Below the pieces are notes generated by a model, which saw only the letters and a list, made by a program, of their open reading frames with translations, was not told the DNA's origin and searched no databases. Positions 1-8,238 of a DNA stretch of 51,146 nucleotides are shown here, piece by piece (position 1 is the stretch's first letter; every line of letters starts with the position of its first letter). The stretch spans positions 1 through 51,146 of the forward strand of contig JAKORH010000256.1 in the NCBI GenBank assembly GCA_029777935.1, given 5' to 3'. Position numbers and translations under genes: made by a program. The stretch comes from Pseudomonadota bacterium (lineage in GTDB: Bacteria; Pseudomonadota; Gammaproteobacteria; Burkholderiales; Burkholderiaceae).

Positions 1-1
1 C

Positions 2-469
2 GCGAAGGTCGCGGCCGATGGTCGTCCGCTTTCGGGCGACGCGCCGACGAAGGAGGCGTTCCTGCACCGCGCAATGTACGGCGAGCGCTCCGCGAGCGGC
101 GCCGTCGTGCACCTGCACGCCACGCACTCGGTCGCGGTGTCGGTGCTCCGTGACGTGAATGTCGACGACGTGCTGCCGCCGCTGACCGCGTATTACGTGA
201 TGCGCGTGGGCAGCCTGCCGCTGGTGCCTTATTTCGCGCCGGGCGATGCGGCGCTGGCCGAAGCGGTGCGCGCACGCGCCGGCCGTCATCACGCGCTGCT
301 GCTCGCCAACCATGGCCCGGTCGTCGCCGGCGTCACGCTCGCGGCCGCCGTCGATGCGATCGAGGAACTGGAAGCGACCGCGAAGCTCTTCCTGCTGCTG
401 CGGCACGAAGAGCTGCGGCCGCTCACCGCCGCGCAGACCGACGAGTTGCGCGTGCGTTTTCCTGCGTAA
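2..469 (+). CDS. otnC: 3-oxo-tetronate 4-phosphate decarboxylase-like class II aldolase (5' end cut off)
   Basis: The frame is open from the first bases and ends at a TAA at 467-469, so only the C-terminal ~155 residues are present. The visible part has the class II aldolase/adducin pattern: HLHATHSVAV carries the metal-binding His pair, and LLANHGPVV is the third His region. The stretch LPPLTAYYVMRVG and the ending EELEATAKLFLLLR are typical of the OtnC branch, which decarboxylates 3-oxo-tetronate 4-phosphate in four-carbon acid sugar catabolism. The metal Glu/His region at the N-terminus lies outside the window. Another class II aldolase (fuculose- or ribulose-phosphate type) is possible, but the C-terminal motifs favour OtnC. 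Partner genes (otnK, otnI) would be expected upstream, out of view. Confidence 0.85.
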   Translation, partial: AKVAADGRPLSGDAPTKEAFLHRAMYGERSASGAVVHLHATHSVAVSVLRDVNVDDVLPPLTAYYVMRVGSLPLVPYFAPGDAALAEAVRARAGRHHALLLANHGPVVAGVTLAAAVDAIEELEATAKLFLLLRHEELRPLTAAQTDELRVRFPA

Positions 470-549
470 CGCGCGATCGGCCGTTCGGCCGTCAGCCCGG
501 TCGCGGCCGGCGCGTTAGTCTCCGCTGAGACCATCCGAAGGACCCTGCC

Positions 550-951
550 ATGAAGAAGACGCTCGCCGCCGCGCTCATGATCGCGGCCATCGCTCCTGCC
601 GCGCATGCCACCGATGTCGGCGTGTCGATCGGCATCAGCCAGCCCGGCGTGTACGGCCGCATCGACATCGGCCGCTTTCCGCAGCCCGCGGTGATCGTGC
701 CGCAGCCGGTAATCATCGCGCCGCCGCCGGTAGCGGTCGTGCAGCCGCAGCCGGTATACCTGTGGGTGCCGCCGGGTCATCGCAAGCATTGGGGGCGGTA
801 CTGCCGCGAATACAACGCGTGCGGCGTGCCGGTGTATTTCGTTCGCCACGACTGGTACGAGCGCAACGTGCGCTACGCCGAGGCCCGCCGCGATCGCGGC
901 GACGACCGCGGCTACGGGCACGGCAAGGGCCATGGCAAAGGCCGCGACTGA
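550..951 (+). CDS. Small exported proline-rich protein, unknown function
   Basis: 133 residues with a clear signal peptide (MKK start, hydrophobic Ala-rich core, cleavage after AHA near residue 20). The mature part begins with a short VGVSIGISQPGVYGRIDIG segment. A Pro/Val/Gln-rich stretch (about 45-75) follows, then a region with two Cys (CREYNAC) that could form a disulphide, and a basic Gly/His/Lys tail (GHGKGHGKG). Proteins of this shape are common as periplasmic hypotheticals in Burkholderiales. A purine-rich AAGGA sits about 10 bases before the ATG. It stands alone, and the next gene is convergent. I cannot assign a function; the His/Gly tail could bind metal, but that is a guess. Confidence 0.75.
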   Translation: MKKTLAAALMIAAIAPAAHATDVGVSIGISQPGVYGRIDIGRFPQPAVIVPQPVIIAPPPVAVVQPQPVYLWVPPGHRKHWGRYCREYNACGVPVYFVRHDWYERNVRYAEARRDRGDDRGYGHGKGHGKGRD

Positions 952-963
952 CGCAACGCAGCC

Positions 964-1063
964 TGTCGCCCCGGCGAAGGCCGGGGCCCAATTTGCGACG
1001 TTGGAACTTGGGACCCGGCCCCGGCTTACACCCTGCCGGGGCAAGCTCTGCGCCGGGGCGACA
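964..1063. repeat. ~100 bp inverted-repeat element, copy 1
   Basis: The element starts with GTCGCCCCGGCG and ends with its exact reverse complement CGCCGGGGCGAC. Inside are further GGCCGGGGCC-type palindromes and the line CTTACACCCTGCCGGGGCAA. A second copy with nearly the same layout is at 3189-3287. This copy fills the gap between two convergent genes and touches the stop codon of the acyl-CoA ligase. It probably folds as a strong hairpin and could act as a bidirectional terminator. Confidence 0.75.
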
Positions 1064-1065
1064 AG

Positions 1066-2610
1066 TCAGATCTTCCCGCTTCGCCCTTCCCAGAACGGCG
1101 CGCGCATCTCCCGCTTCAGCGTCTTGCCGGCCGCGCTGCGCGGGAACTCCTCCAGGATCATCACGCGGCTGACGCGCTGGTAGCGCGCGGCCACGCGCGC
1201 GTTGACCCAGTCGCGCAGTTCGTCTTCGGCGATCGTGCCGCGCTGATGCAGTATCACCGCCGCCACCGGCGTCTCGCCCCACTTGTCGTCCGGGACACCG
1301 AACACCGCGACCTCGCGAACCGCCGGATGCCGCGCGACCACTTCCTCGACATCGCGCGGATAGACCTTGACGCCGCCGGAGTCGATCATGTCCTTCTTGC
1401 GGTCGACCAGGTGCAGGAACCCGTCCTCGTCGGCGTAGCCCATGTCGCCGCTGAAGAGCCAGCCGTCGCGGATCGCCTGCGCGGTCAGGTCGGGCCGCTT
1501 GTAGTAGCCGGTCATCAGCATCGGGCCGCGGCCGACGATCTCGCCCACTTCGCCGACCGCAGCAATGCTGCCGTCCTCGCGCACGATCCGCATCTCGTTG
1601 AACGGGGCGGGGATGCCGACCGAACCCGACTTGCGCGATGAATCCGCGACGTCAAGGATGGTCACGAAGCCTTCGGTCAGGCCATAGAGTTCGTAGAAGC
1701 GCCCCGGCAGCAGCGCGTTCAGCCGGTCCTTGTGCTCCTGGTGCAGCGGCGCGCCGAGCGACAGGATCATCTGCAGCGAGGCGAGCCGATCGGGCGCGAA
1801 GTTCGGCGCGTCGAGCAGGGCCACGATCTGCGCCGGCACCATCATCGTGTGCGTGACGCGGTGGCGCTCGATCAGTTCGACCGTCTGCACGGCGTCGAAC
1901 TGGCGCGCCAGCACATAGTGCCCGCCGAGGTAGAAGCTGGGCATCAGCGTCACGTACGCGCCGTTGAACACGATCGCGCCCGTATGCAGCACGACCGATT
2001 CCGGCGTCATCCGCCACGCGCTCGCCATGATCAGGCAGTACATCGAGCGCACGAAGTGCGTGTGCATGATGCCCTTCGGCAGCCCGGTGGTGCCGCTGGT
2101 GTACATGATGTTGAAGAGCTCGTCGGCAGCGGGGCGCACGTCCGGCGCCGCATCCGATGCGGCTTCGCGCAGCGGCGCGAGCTCCGGATACCCGGGCGAA
2201 GCGCCGTCGACCAGCAGGATGCGCGAAGCGAGGCGTGGCGGCAGTTGCGCGCGGATGCCGTCGATGACCGGCAGCATCGATGCCTGCGTGACGAGCGCTG
2301 CCGCATCGGAATCGGCCAGCAGCGACAGCAGCCCCGGGCCCATCAGCAGCGGCGACAGCGGCACGTTGGCCGCGCCGAGCGACGGCACCGCCCACAGCAG
2401 CTCGACCAGTTCGCGGCAGTTCGCGAGCACGGTGGCGACCTTGTCGCCGCGGCCGACGCCGAGGCCGGCCAGCGCCTGCGCGGTGCGCCGCACCCGCGCG
2501 GCGAATTCGCCGTAGCTGTGCGTCTCGCCCTCGAAGGTGAGGGCGGGATAGCCGGCGCGATACCGTGCTTGGCGGTCGATCAGCCTCGCAAGCTGCAACA
2601 TCGGGGACAC
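1066..2610 (-). CDS. AMP-dependent acyl-CoA synthetase/ligase
   Basis: 514 residues, normal length for the ANL superfamily. Motifs: the phosphate-binding loop TSGTTGLPKG (171-180), YGLTE (309-313), the SGD triad (387-389), the hinge DRKKDMI (403-409), and a C-terminal SAAGKTLKR carrying the catalytic Lys near 497. These enzymes adenylate a carboxylate with ATP and transfer it to CoA. The acid is unknown; the sequence resembles medium/long-chain fatty or aryl acid ligases. The gene is transcribed away from the bacteriohemerythrin gene, with ~125 bp between the starts. The ATG is preceded by a GGAGGTGTCC-type stretch, a good ribosome site. Other acyl-CoA catabolic genes are absent here, so the pathway cannot be named. 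Confidence 0.88.
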   Translation of the reverse strand: MSPMLQLARLIDRQARYRAGYPALTFEGETHSYGEFAARVRRTAQALAGLGVGRGDKVATVLANCRELVELLWAVPSLGAANVPLSPLLMGPGLLSLLADSDAAALVTQASMLPVIDGIRAQLPPRLASRILLVDGASPGYPELAPLREAASDAAPDVRPAADELFNIMYTSGTTGLPKGIMHTHFVRSMYCLIMASAWRMTPESVVLHTGAIVFNGAYVTLMPSFYLGGHYVLARQFDAVQTVELIERHRVTHTMMVPAQIVALLDAPNFAPDRLASLQMILSLGAPLHQEHKDRLNALLPGRFYELYGLTEGFVTILDVADSSRKSGSVGIPAPFNEMRIVREDGSIAAVGEVGEIVGRGPMLMTGYYKRPDLTAQAIRDGWLFSGDMGYADEDGFLHLVDRKKDMIDSGGVKVYPRDVEEVVARHPAVREVAVFGVPDDKWGETPVAAVILHQRGTIAEDELRDWVNARVAARYQRVSRVMILEEFPRSAAGKTLKREMRAPFWEGRSGKI

Positions 2611-2734
2611 CTCCGGAGCGCAAGTTTGCTTCGATGTCCGGAAACTGCAAGAGGCCCGCGGGCGGTTTGCTTTCGGTCAAGCGCGGTGCGCGCAACGCGC
2701 CGTACCGTCAGGCATCGGTTTTCCGGAGGTCGCC

Positions 2735-3130
2735 ATGGCAGCCGTCGCCGGCAAGTTCAAGCACACCGACATCCTGGTCGGCTTCAAGCCGATCGACGAC
2801 CTGCACCGCGAGTTCCAGGCGATCCTCGACGCGCTGAACGATCCGGCCGAGGCCGATTTCGGCGAGGACCTGCTCGCGCTGCACGAGCACCTGCTCCGCC
2901 ACTGCGCGACCGAGGAGCGGTTCATGCTGCAGGAAAACTATCCGCACTACGAGCGCCACAAGCGTGCGCACGGACACCTGCTCGAATCCGTGGCCGAAGC
3001 GCGCCGCCGGTTCGACGCCAACGACTTCGACGGCGTGCACCGCTTCTCGACCGAACTGATGAGCTGGTTCGCGATCCACGCGCAGAGCGAGGACGCCGAA
3101 CTGGCCGGCTTCCTGAAAGGCGTGGCGTAG
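2735..3130 (+). CDS. Bacteriohemerythrin (single-domain)
   Basis: 131 residues, close to classic hemerythrins. The diiron ligands follow the canonical spacing: H24; H56 and E60 (HCATEE); H75 and H79 (HYERHKRAH); H115 and D120 (IHAQSED). The protein is soluble, all-helical and binds O2 reversibly at a di-iron centre. Known roles include oxygen delivery to membrane oxidases or oxygenases and oxygen sensing. The start has a GGAGG at 2725-2729. Its presence suits a microaerobic or oxygen-variable life style. No partner domain is fused to it. Confidence 0.93.
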   Translation: MAAVAGKFKHTDILVGFKPIDDLHREFQAILDALNDPAEADFGEDLLALHEHLLRHCATEERFMLQENYPHYERHKRAHGHLLESVAEARRRFDANDFDGVHRFSTELMSWFAIHAQSEDAELAGFLKGVA

Positions 3131-3188
3131 TGTCGGCGACGCAGCGCGTCGGCGCGTGCGGCGGCGTGACGCGCTGACATGACATCGC

Positions 3189-3287
3189 GTCGCCCCGGCG
3201 CAGGCCGGGGCCCAAGTTGCGGCAAGGGGAATTGGGCCCCGGCCTCGGCTTACACCCTGCCGGGGCAAGCTCTGCGGCGGGGCGACA
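3189..3287. repeat. ~100 bp inverted-repeat element, copy 2
   Basis: Same architecture as the copy at 964-1063: GTCGCCCCGGCG at the left end, GGCGGGGCGAC at the right, and the shared internal line TTACACCCTGCCGGGGCAAG. The right end has one mismatch to a perfect inverted repeat. It too lies between convergent genes (bacteriohemerythrin and the acetyltransferase), in the same relation as copy 1. Confidence 0.75.
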
Positions 3288-3321
3288 GGTGCTTCGATTT
3301 GAAATCGGCTCGCAGGCGCGC

Positions 3322-3804
3322 TCAATCCGGCGCTGCGCACTTCAGCGTCCCGGCGTAGATGCCGGGCGTCGAGCCTTCGATCGGTACCGCGCCCACGGTC
3401 TTCACGTAGAAATCGGCGGGTCCGATGCCGCCGATGATCGAATACGCGTAGCCCTGCGTGCGCTGCGCGTGCAGGGCGGCGAGCAGCAGGCCGCGGCCGA
3501 TGCCGCGCCCGCGCTCGGAATCGAGCACGGCGGTCGGGCCGAAGAAGTTGCGGCAGATGCCGTCATGGCAGGCGAAGCCGAGCAGGTCCTGCCCGCGCAG
3601 CGCGACGAAGCAGGCCACCGGCAGGCGCGCGAACGTCGCTTCGACCTCCGGCGCCCACGCGGCGAAGTGCTGCTGCATCCACGCCATGACGCGCGGCTTC
3701 TCGGACACCCGCGCGCGGCGCACCTGCACGCCGTGCGCGTCGAGCGCGGCGAGCGCCGCTTCGAGCGGTGGCAGCGCATACAGTCGGACCAGCATGTCGG
3801 CCAT
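3322..3804 (-). CDS. GNAT-family N-acetyltransferase
   Basis: 160 residues from the ATG reading MADML. An upstream in-frame extension exists but has no protein-like character. The acetyl-CoA binding motif A is clear: VLDSERGRGIGRGLLLAALH carries the (Q/R)xxGxG/A pyrophosphate loop. It is followed by the C-terminal region GPADFYVKTVGAVPI, with the Tyr often used as general acid. The substrate is unknown. The start lies two bases after the stop of the 40-codon ORF at 3807-3929, which is itself coupled to the gene at 3926-4162, so the three appear to be one operon. Confidence 0.8.
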   Translation of the reverse strand: MADMLVRLYALPPLEAALAALDAHGVQVRRARVSEKPRVMAWMQQHFAAWAPEVEATFARLPVACFVALRGQDLLGFACHDGICRNFFGPTAVLDSERGRGIGRGLLLAALHAQRTQGYAYSIIGGIGPADFYVKTVGAVPIEGSTPGIYAGTLKCAAPD

Positions 3805-3806
3805 CG

Positions 3807-3929
3807 CTACCCGCGCTCCGCCGCATCGACTTTCTCGGTGGCAAAGTCGGCCGGCATCACGACTTCCGGCAGATTGACGTCGTCGCTGCGGCCGACCTCG
3901 CGATGCAGGCGGCTCTCCGCGATCTTCAT
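3807..3929 (-). CDS. Small 40-residue ORF, translationally coupled
   Basis: An ATG overlapping the TGA of the upstream gene (ATGA at 3926-3929) opens a 40-codon frame with an acidic/basic soluble composition (starts MKIAESRLHR, ends VDAAERG). It stops at 3807, two bases before the acetyltransferase start. The tight packing on both sides is the main evidence that it is translated. No signal peptide, membrane segment or known motif is visible. It may be a real small protein or simply a coupling frame. Confidence 0.45.
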   Translation of the reverse strand: MKIAESRLHREVGRSDDVNLPEVVMPADFATEKVDAAERG

Positions 3930-4162
3930 CGCGGCGGACGCCGAGCGGCGAGAAACGCCGCACCGCGCGCTGTCACTGCGACGAAGCTGCCGACGCCGTC
4001 GCGATGCTGGCGTTCGACGAAGCCGCGCTGGTTGGCTTCCTCCCATACCGGAAGGCGCGGGCACGATGTGCGCCAGGCATCGATGACTTCCGGATACGGC
4101 TTCGGCTCCGGGCCGATCCACTCGATCAGGTCCAGGATCAGGGCGTCCACCGGATTCGACAT
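3926..4162 (-). CDS. Small conserved hypothetical protein
   Basis: 78 residues starting MSNPVDALILDLIEW. A longer in-frame start nine codons upstream is less likely. The sequence is compact and soluble, with a helical N-terminus and a C-terminal TARGAAFLAARR that looks like the end of a short winged-helix-type domain. Similar short proteins occur in proteobacteria without an assigned role. It is the first gene of the three-gene unit running to the acetyltransferase. A regulatory or DNA-binding role is only a guess from the shape. Confidence 0.6.
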   Translation of the reverse strand: MSNPVDALILDLIEWIGPEPKPYPEVIDAWRTSCPRLPVWEEANQRGFVERQHRDGVGSFVAVTARGAAFLAARRPPR

Positions 4163-4375
4163 CGCGCCTCCCGACTGGATGCAGATCAAGCAGCGCGCAG
4201 CTTACCCGGTCGGCCGGGGAGTCGCACGTGCGGCCGTTCGCCGGCGCGGCCCTTGTTCGCGCTGCGGGTGATCGCGCAGCGTCCGAGCTCGCGCGTCGAC
4301 TGCACGTGCAAACCGCCGCATGCCCTCGCGCGGCGTCGACCCTGCACGCGGAATCCTTCCGTCTGCCGCGCGCGG

Positions 4376-5509
4376 CTACGCCGTGCGCCGCTGCCCCATC
4401 TCGCGCCGGATCCAGTCGTGCAGGTGGATCATGCCGTCTTCGTGCGGCGTGTGATACGGGCCGACATCGTCCTCGCCGGCGATCCACAGCGCGCGGCGGC
4501 CGTTGTGCAGGCGCGTGCAGATTTCCATGTCCTCGGCTGCACTCTCGGCGTATGCAGCCTGGTGGGCAGCGACGATCTGCGGTTCGAACGCCTTGATCTC
4601 TTCCGGGTAGTAGAACTCGACGATGTTGGTCGTTCGGTCCGGACTGCGCGGGATCAGCGTGCTCACCACGAGCGCATACGGGTACCACTCGATCATCACG
4701 TTCGGGTACAGGATCGTCCACACGGTGCCGTACTTCGGCAGCTTGCCGCCGGACCAGGCGAGGATCGTGTCTCGGTACTGCGCGTACTTGGGCGAAGTCT
4801 GCGAGCGGAACTCGTCCTTGATGCCCAGGATCTGGTAACTCCAGCGGTCGCCGAAGCCCCACTCGTAGTTGCCGGCGTCGACCCAGCGCTGCAGGCCCGG
4901 GTGCACCGCCTCGACGTGGTACAGCTCGAGGAAGATCTCGAGGAACGTCTTCCAGTTGAACGGGCACTCGTCGACCTGGATGCGATCGAACACGTAGCCG
5001 CTGAAGTCGTAATCGGCCGCGAGCGGGAAGTCCGCGAGATCGGTGTTCGGGTCGCGCGGGCCGGCGAACAGCAGCCCCTGCCAGCTCGTCAGCGGCGTGT
5101 GCGGCAGGTCGCACTGCGGCGTCACGTCGAAGTCCGGCGCGCCGAGCAGCTTGCCGTTCAGGTCGTAGGTCCAGCGGTGCGCGGGGCAGACGATGCTCTG
5201 CACGTTGCCGCGCCGGTCGAGCAGCTGCGCCTGCCGGTGCCGGCACACGTTCGACAGCAGGTTCACGCCGGATTCGCTGCGCACGAGCACCTTGCCATTC
5301 TCGGTCCACGGCAGCACCTTGTAGTCGCCGATCTCGGGCACCATGCGCTCGTGGCCGACGTAGTTGGGGCCGCGGTTGAACAGCAGCAGCATCTCGCGCT
5401 CGAACCACGCACGGTCAAGGTACCAGTGGATCGGCAGCGGCTGCGTGCGCTCGAGCAGCCGCGGATCGAGATTCGAACGGCGCGAAATCCTCGTTTCCGG
5501 TGCGTTCAT
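4376..5509 (-). CDS. Rieske-type ring-hydroxylating oxygenase, alpha subunit
   Basis: 377 residues from MNAPETR. A longer frame with an upstream ATG is possible but has no typical sequence. The Rieske 2Fe-2S site is complete: C89-x-H91 and C108-x2-H111, 16 residues apart. The mononuclear iron site shows H198 and H203 in ELYHVEAVH, the NxxHxxxxH-like signature. Such enzymes use electrons from a ferredoxin and reductase to hydroxylate or demethylate a substrate with O2. No reductase or beta subunit lies beside it, so it likely uses a shared electron donor. The general type resembles the choline monooxygenase/aromatic oxygenase alpha subunits; the substrate cannot be read. The 213 bases between this gene and the small protein at 4162 show no gene. 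Confidence 0.88.
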   Translation of the reverse strand: MNAPETRISRRSNLDPRLLERTQPLPIHWYLDRAWFEREMLLLFNRGPNYVGHERMVPEIGDYKVLPWTENGKVLVRSESGVNLLSNVCRHRQAQLLDRRGNVQSIVCPAHRWTYDLNGKLLGAPDFDVTPQCDLPHTPLTSWQGLLFAGPRDPNTDLADFPLAADYDFSGYVFDRIQVDECPFNWKTFLEIFLELYHVEAVHPGLQRWVDAGNYEWGFGDRWSYQILGIKDEFRSQTSPKYAQYRDTILAWSGGKLPKYGTVWTILYPNVMIEWYPYALVVSTLIPRSPDRTTNIVEFYYPEEIKAFEPQIVAAHQAAYAESAAEDMEICTRLHNGRRALWIAGEDDVGPYHTPHEDGMIHLHDWIRREMGQRRTA

Positions 5510-5634
5510 CGCGTGGACTCCTGCGGATCGACCTGCGTTCGGCGCGCGATCATACGCGCGGGCCGCGGCGCCGATCGCCGGCACGGCGTGCCGCACTGAT
5601 GCCGGTCAAGCGCGCGCCGTCCCGCGGCGAGTCT

Positions 5635-5663
5635 TTGACAAAGGCGCCGAATTCGATTAATCA
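5635..5663 (+). promoter_or_regulatory. Sigma-70-like promoter of the LuxR-type regulator
   Basis: A perfect TTGACA at 5635-5640 is followed after exactly 17 bases by TAATCA at 5658-5663. The start codon of the regulator is 40 bases downstream, behind a GAGGGGG ribosome site. This is the clearest housekeeping promoter I see in the window. Confidence 0.65.
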
Positions 5664-5702
5664 GACTCCGCGGCGCGCCGCGCTGCCTCGAGGGGGTCGG
5701 GC

Positions 5703-6431
5703 ATGAAGAAGCGCGTCCTGATCGTCGAAGACCACAACCTGCTGCGGCACGGATTGCGCTCGCTGATCGCGACACTGCCCGACTTCGAGGTGATCGGCGA
5801 AGCGCGCGACGGCAAGGAAGCGGTGCGGCAGACGGTGGCGCGGCAACCGGACCTCGTGATGATGGACCTGTCGATGCCGGGCACGAGCGGCATCGAGGCC
5901 ACCGCCCAGATCAAGCAACGGCTGCCGCAGGTGCGCGTGCTCGCGCTCACCGCGTACAAGACCGACGAGTACGTGCGCGAGGCGTTGCGCGCCGGCGCCG
6001 ACGGCTACGTGCTGAAGGACGCGTCGTACGACGAACTGGTGCTCGCGCTGCGCCAGGTCGCGGCCGGCAAGCGCTACTTCTGCACCGAGGTGTCGGTGCA
6101 TCTGGTCGATGCGCTGCTGCGTCCCGAGCCGAGCGCGGCGCAGCCGCCGTCGTCCCCGCTGTGGAGCAAGCTCACCGCGCGCGAGCGCAGCATCCTGAAG
6201 CTGATCGCCGAGGGCCGTACCAACCGCACGGCCGCCGAGTACCTGAACCTGAGCCCGAAGACGATCGAGAAGCACCGCGCCAGCCTCAAGCGCAAGCTCG
6301 GGCTGCAGACGGTCTCCGAACTGACACTGGCCGCGCTGGAGTGCGGGCTGATCGAGCGGCCCGGCAGCGTGTCGCGGCTGGTTGACGGCGCGCCGCCGCC
6401 GGACGAAGCGGCCGGCGCGCCGCGCACGTAG
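5703..6431 (+). CDS. LuxR/NarL-family response regulator A
   Basis: 242 residues. The receiver domain (1-120) has the acidic pair E9/D10, the phospho-acceptor D55 (MMDLSMPG), T83 and K105 (GYVLKDAS). The LuxR-type HTH (about 155-205) has the usual LTxRERxIL...SPKTIEKH pattern. It is a DNA-binding regulator activated by phosphorylation. It converges, with a two-base gap, on the soluble kinase at 6434-7549, which is the likely partner. It is strikingly similar to regulator C at 43575-44312: the same MKKR start, AxTAYKTxEYVREALRAGADGY and GLIERPGSVSRL segments. The two genes bracket the redox/secretion island. Confidence 0.92.
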   Translation: MKKRVLIVEDHNLLRHGLRSLIATLPDFEVIGEARDGKEAVRQTVARQPDLVMMDLSMPGTSGIEATAQIKQRLPQVRVLALTAYKTDEYVREALRAGADGYVLKDASYDELVLALRQVAAGKRYFCTEVSVHLVDALLRPEPSAAQPPSSPLWSKLTARERSILKLIAEGRTNRTAAEYLNLSPKTIEKHRASLKRKLGLQTVSELTLAALECGLIERPGSVSRLVDGAPPPDEAAGAPRT

Positions 6432-6433
6432 CG

Positions 6434-7549
6434 CTACGCGGCGGCGCGGTCGGCGGCGAACGGCCAGCGCGCGACGACGCGCGTGCCCCAGCCCGGCGCG
6501 GCAACGAGTTCGAGCGTGCCGCGGGTGGCATCGACGCGCTTGCGGATGCTTTGCAGCCCGACGTGCAGCGCGCCGGTGTCGTTGTGCAGCACGCGCTGCA
6601 TGTCGAAGCCGGCGCCGTTGTCCTCGACGCGCAACTCGATGCGGCCGCGCGCTTCGCGCAGCGTGACAAAGGCGTCGCTCGCGCCCGCGTGGCGCACGAC
6701 GTTGCTCAGCGCTTCCTGGACGATACGGAAGATGTCGAGCTTCAGTTCGTCGGGGATCAGCGACTCGTCGACGGTCAGCTCGTTCTTGACCCGCAGCGAC
6801 GGGTACGCCTGCGACACGATCCGGCAGTGCCACTGAATGGTCGGCAGCAGCCCGAGGTCGTCGAGCGAACTGGGCCGCAGCTCGGTCGAGATGCGGCGGA
6901 TCTCGGCCAGCACCTCGCGCAGCCGCGCCACCGTGCTCGACAGCAGCTCGGTGGCTTCGGGCGACTCGCCGCGCGCCATCCGCTGCATCGCATGCTCGAT
7001 CATGAACTTCGCGATCACGACCAGCGGCGCCACGCCGTCGTGCAAGTCGCTCGCGATGCGCCCGCGCTCGGCCTCGTGTGTCTTCATCAGGCTGTAGGCC
7101 TGCCGGCGCAGCTCGGCTTCCGATTCGCTGACGGACTCCGCGGCGTGCAGCTTGCGGCGCTGCTCGATCCACAGCAGCATGAACTGCTTCGCGCCGTCGG
7201 CGTGCGTGGGCATCGCCCAACGCTGCGGGATCATGCGCACCAGCGAGCGCCGTCCGCTGCGCCCGCGCAGCAGGAGCTCGAATGCATCGAACGAGCCGGA
7301 GGCGAGCCGCAGCAGCGAATTGCGCACCACCCAGTTCCAGCCCGAGACGACGAGCCCGTCGAGATCGCACCCGACCAGTTCGGACGCACCGCGTCCCAGC
7401 AGCGCGTTCGCGGCGGCGGTCGTTTCGGTCACGCGGCCCGCTTCGTCGATGACGACGGCGGCCACGTTGCCTTCGTCGGTCAGCAGCCGCCCGCTCACGG
7501 GCGCGGTCGCGGTGCTCATGATCGAGGATCTGATCGCAGGATCATCCAT
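6434..7549 (-). CDS. Soluble PAS-domain histidine kinase (NarX/DegS type)
   Basis: 371 residues from the ATG at 7549. An ATG at 7519 and a GTG at 7621 are alternatives; none has a strong ribosome site. A PAS-like sensor region spans about 20-130, followed by a HisKA_3 dimerization segment with H170 in SDLHDGVAPL, then an HATPase with DNGAGFD and a GLQSIRKRV G-box. No membrane segment is visible, so it senses an internal cue. It converges on response regulator A. The HisKA_3/LuxR pairing is the standard match for this kinase class. Confidence 0.88.
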   Translation of the reverse strand: MDDPAIRSSIMSTATAPVSGRLLTDEGNVAAVVIDEAGRVTETTAAANALLGRGASELVGCDLDGLVVSGWNWVVRNSLLRLASGSFDAFELLLRGRSGRRSLVRMIPQRWAMPTHADGAKQFMLLWIEQRRKLHAAESVSESEAELRRQAYSLMKTHEAERGRIASDLHDGVAPLVVIAKFMIEHAMQRMARGESPEATELLSSTVARLREVLAEIRRISTELRPSSLDDLGLLPTIQWHCRIVSQAYPSLRVKNELTVDESLIPDELKLDIFRIVQEALSNVVRHAGASDAFVTLREARGRIELRVEDNGAGFDMQRVLHNDTGALHVGLQSIRKRVDATRGTLELVAAPGWGTRVVARWPFAADRAAA

Positions 7550-7763
7550 TGTTGCCGGGTCGTTCGCGCCGCCGATGATGGGCCGGATCGCCGAGGCGGC
7601 AATCGCGCGCACGCGCGTCACGGCGGGGTAGGAACATCACTCCGCATCGCTCCTGCGTCGCGCGGCTCGCACGACTTCGGTCACTGCAGCGTCGAGCGCG
7701 TCGGAGTGCGAAGGTAATCTGAAGCGGCTGCCTTGCCTGCTGGGTGGACGCCCCAATTCGGGA

Positions 7764-7778
7764 TCAGGACAGTCCTGA
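7764..7778. promoter_or_regulatory. Palindrome TCAGGAC-A-GTCCTGA between two signalling genes
   Basis: Perfect 7-base arms around a single A. It lies in the 257-base gap between the receiver protein (stop at 7807) and the kinase (start at 7549), both on the minus strand. It could be an operator for the kinase promoter, or a weak hairpin after the receiver gene. Nothing else is recognisable in the gap. Confidence 0.4.
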
Positions 7779-7806
7779 CCGGCACGGGCGCGGTCATCTC
7801 TTCGGA

Positions 7807-8238
7807 CTACGCATCTTCCGCTCCGTTGCCGCGCAATGACGAGGGCGGCTCGTGGCCGATCGCGTTCAGCACGTCGGCCGTCTCGAACGGCTTGGTCAGC
7901 ACCGCGTGTGCGCCGGCAGCCTGCGCTTCCGTCAGATACGCGGTGGTCGTGATCGCCTGCGGCCGATAGCCGCCGAGCCCGTAGCAGCCGCCGCCGGAAA
8001 TCGCGACGATCCGCACACGGGGAAACTCGCGCGCGATCGTCCGCACCGTTTCCACGCCATCGATCCCCGGCATGATGATGTCGGTGATCACGATGTCGGC
8101 GGGTTGCCGGCGCAGCTCGCTCAGGCCCGCGTCGCCGCTTGCGGACACGCGCACCGCGTAGCCGGCACGGCCGAGCACGCGTGTCAGCGCCGCGCGCACC
8201 GCGGGTTCGTCGTCGATGATCAAGACGCTCTGGTTCAT
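7807..8238 (-). CDS. Single-domain response regulator (CheY-like)
   Basis: 143 residues holding only a receiver domain: acidic pair D9/D10, phospho-acceptor D53 (ITDIIMPG), S81 and K116 (LTKPF). No output domain follows, so it acts by protein contact or as a phosphate relay. Its ATG overlaps the stop of the kinase upstream (ATGA at 8235-8238), which makes that kinase the obvious partner. It may pass phosphate to one of the DNA-binding regulators in the window, but nothing in the sequence proves that. Confidence 0.88.
   Translation of the reverse strand: MNQSVLIIDDEPAVRAALTRVLGRAGYAVRVSASGDAGLSELRRQPADIVITDIIMPGIDGVETVRTIAREFPRVRIVAISGGGCYGLGGYRPQAITTTAYLTEAQAAGAHAVLTKPFETADVLNAIGHEPPSSLRGNGAEDA

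Noticed and set aside
3805..3963. Longer acetyltransferase with 53 extra N-terminal residues
   Set aside because: The extension is Arg-rich, without conservation-like character, and overlaps the two coupled upstream genes.
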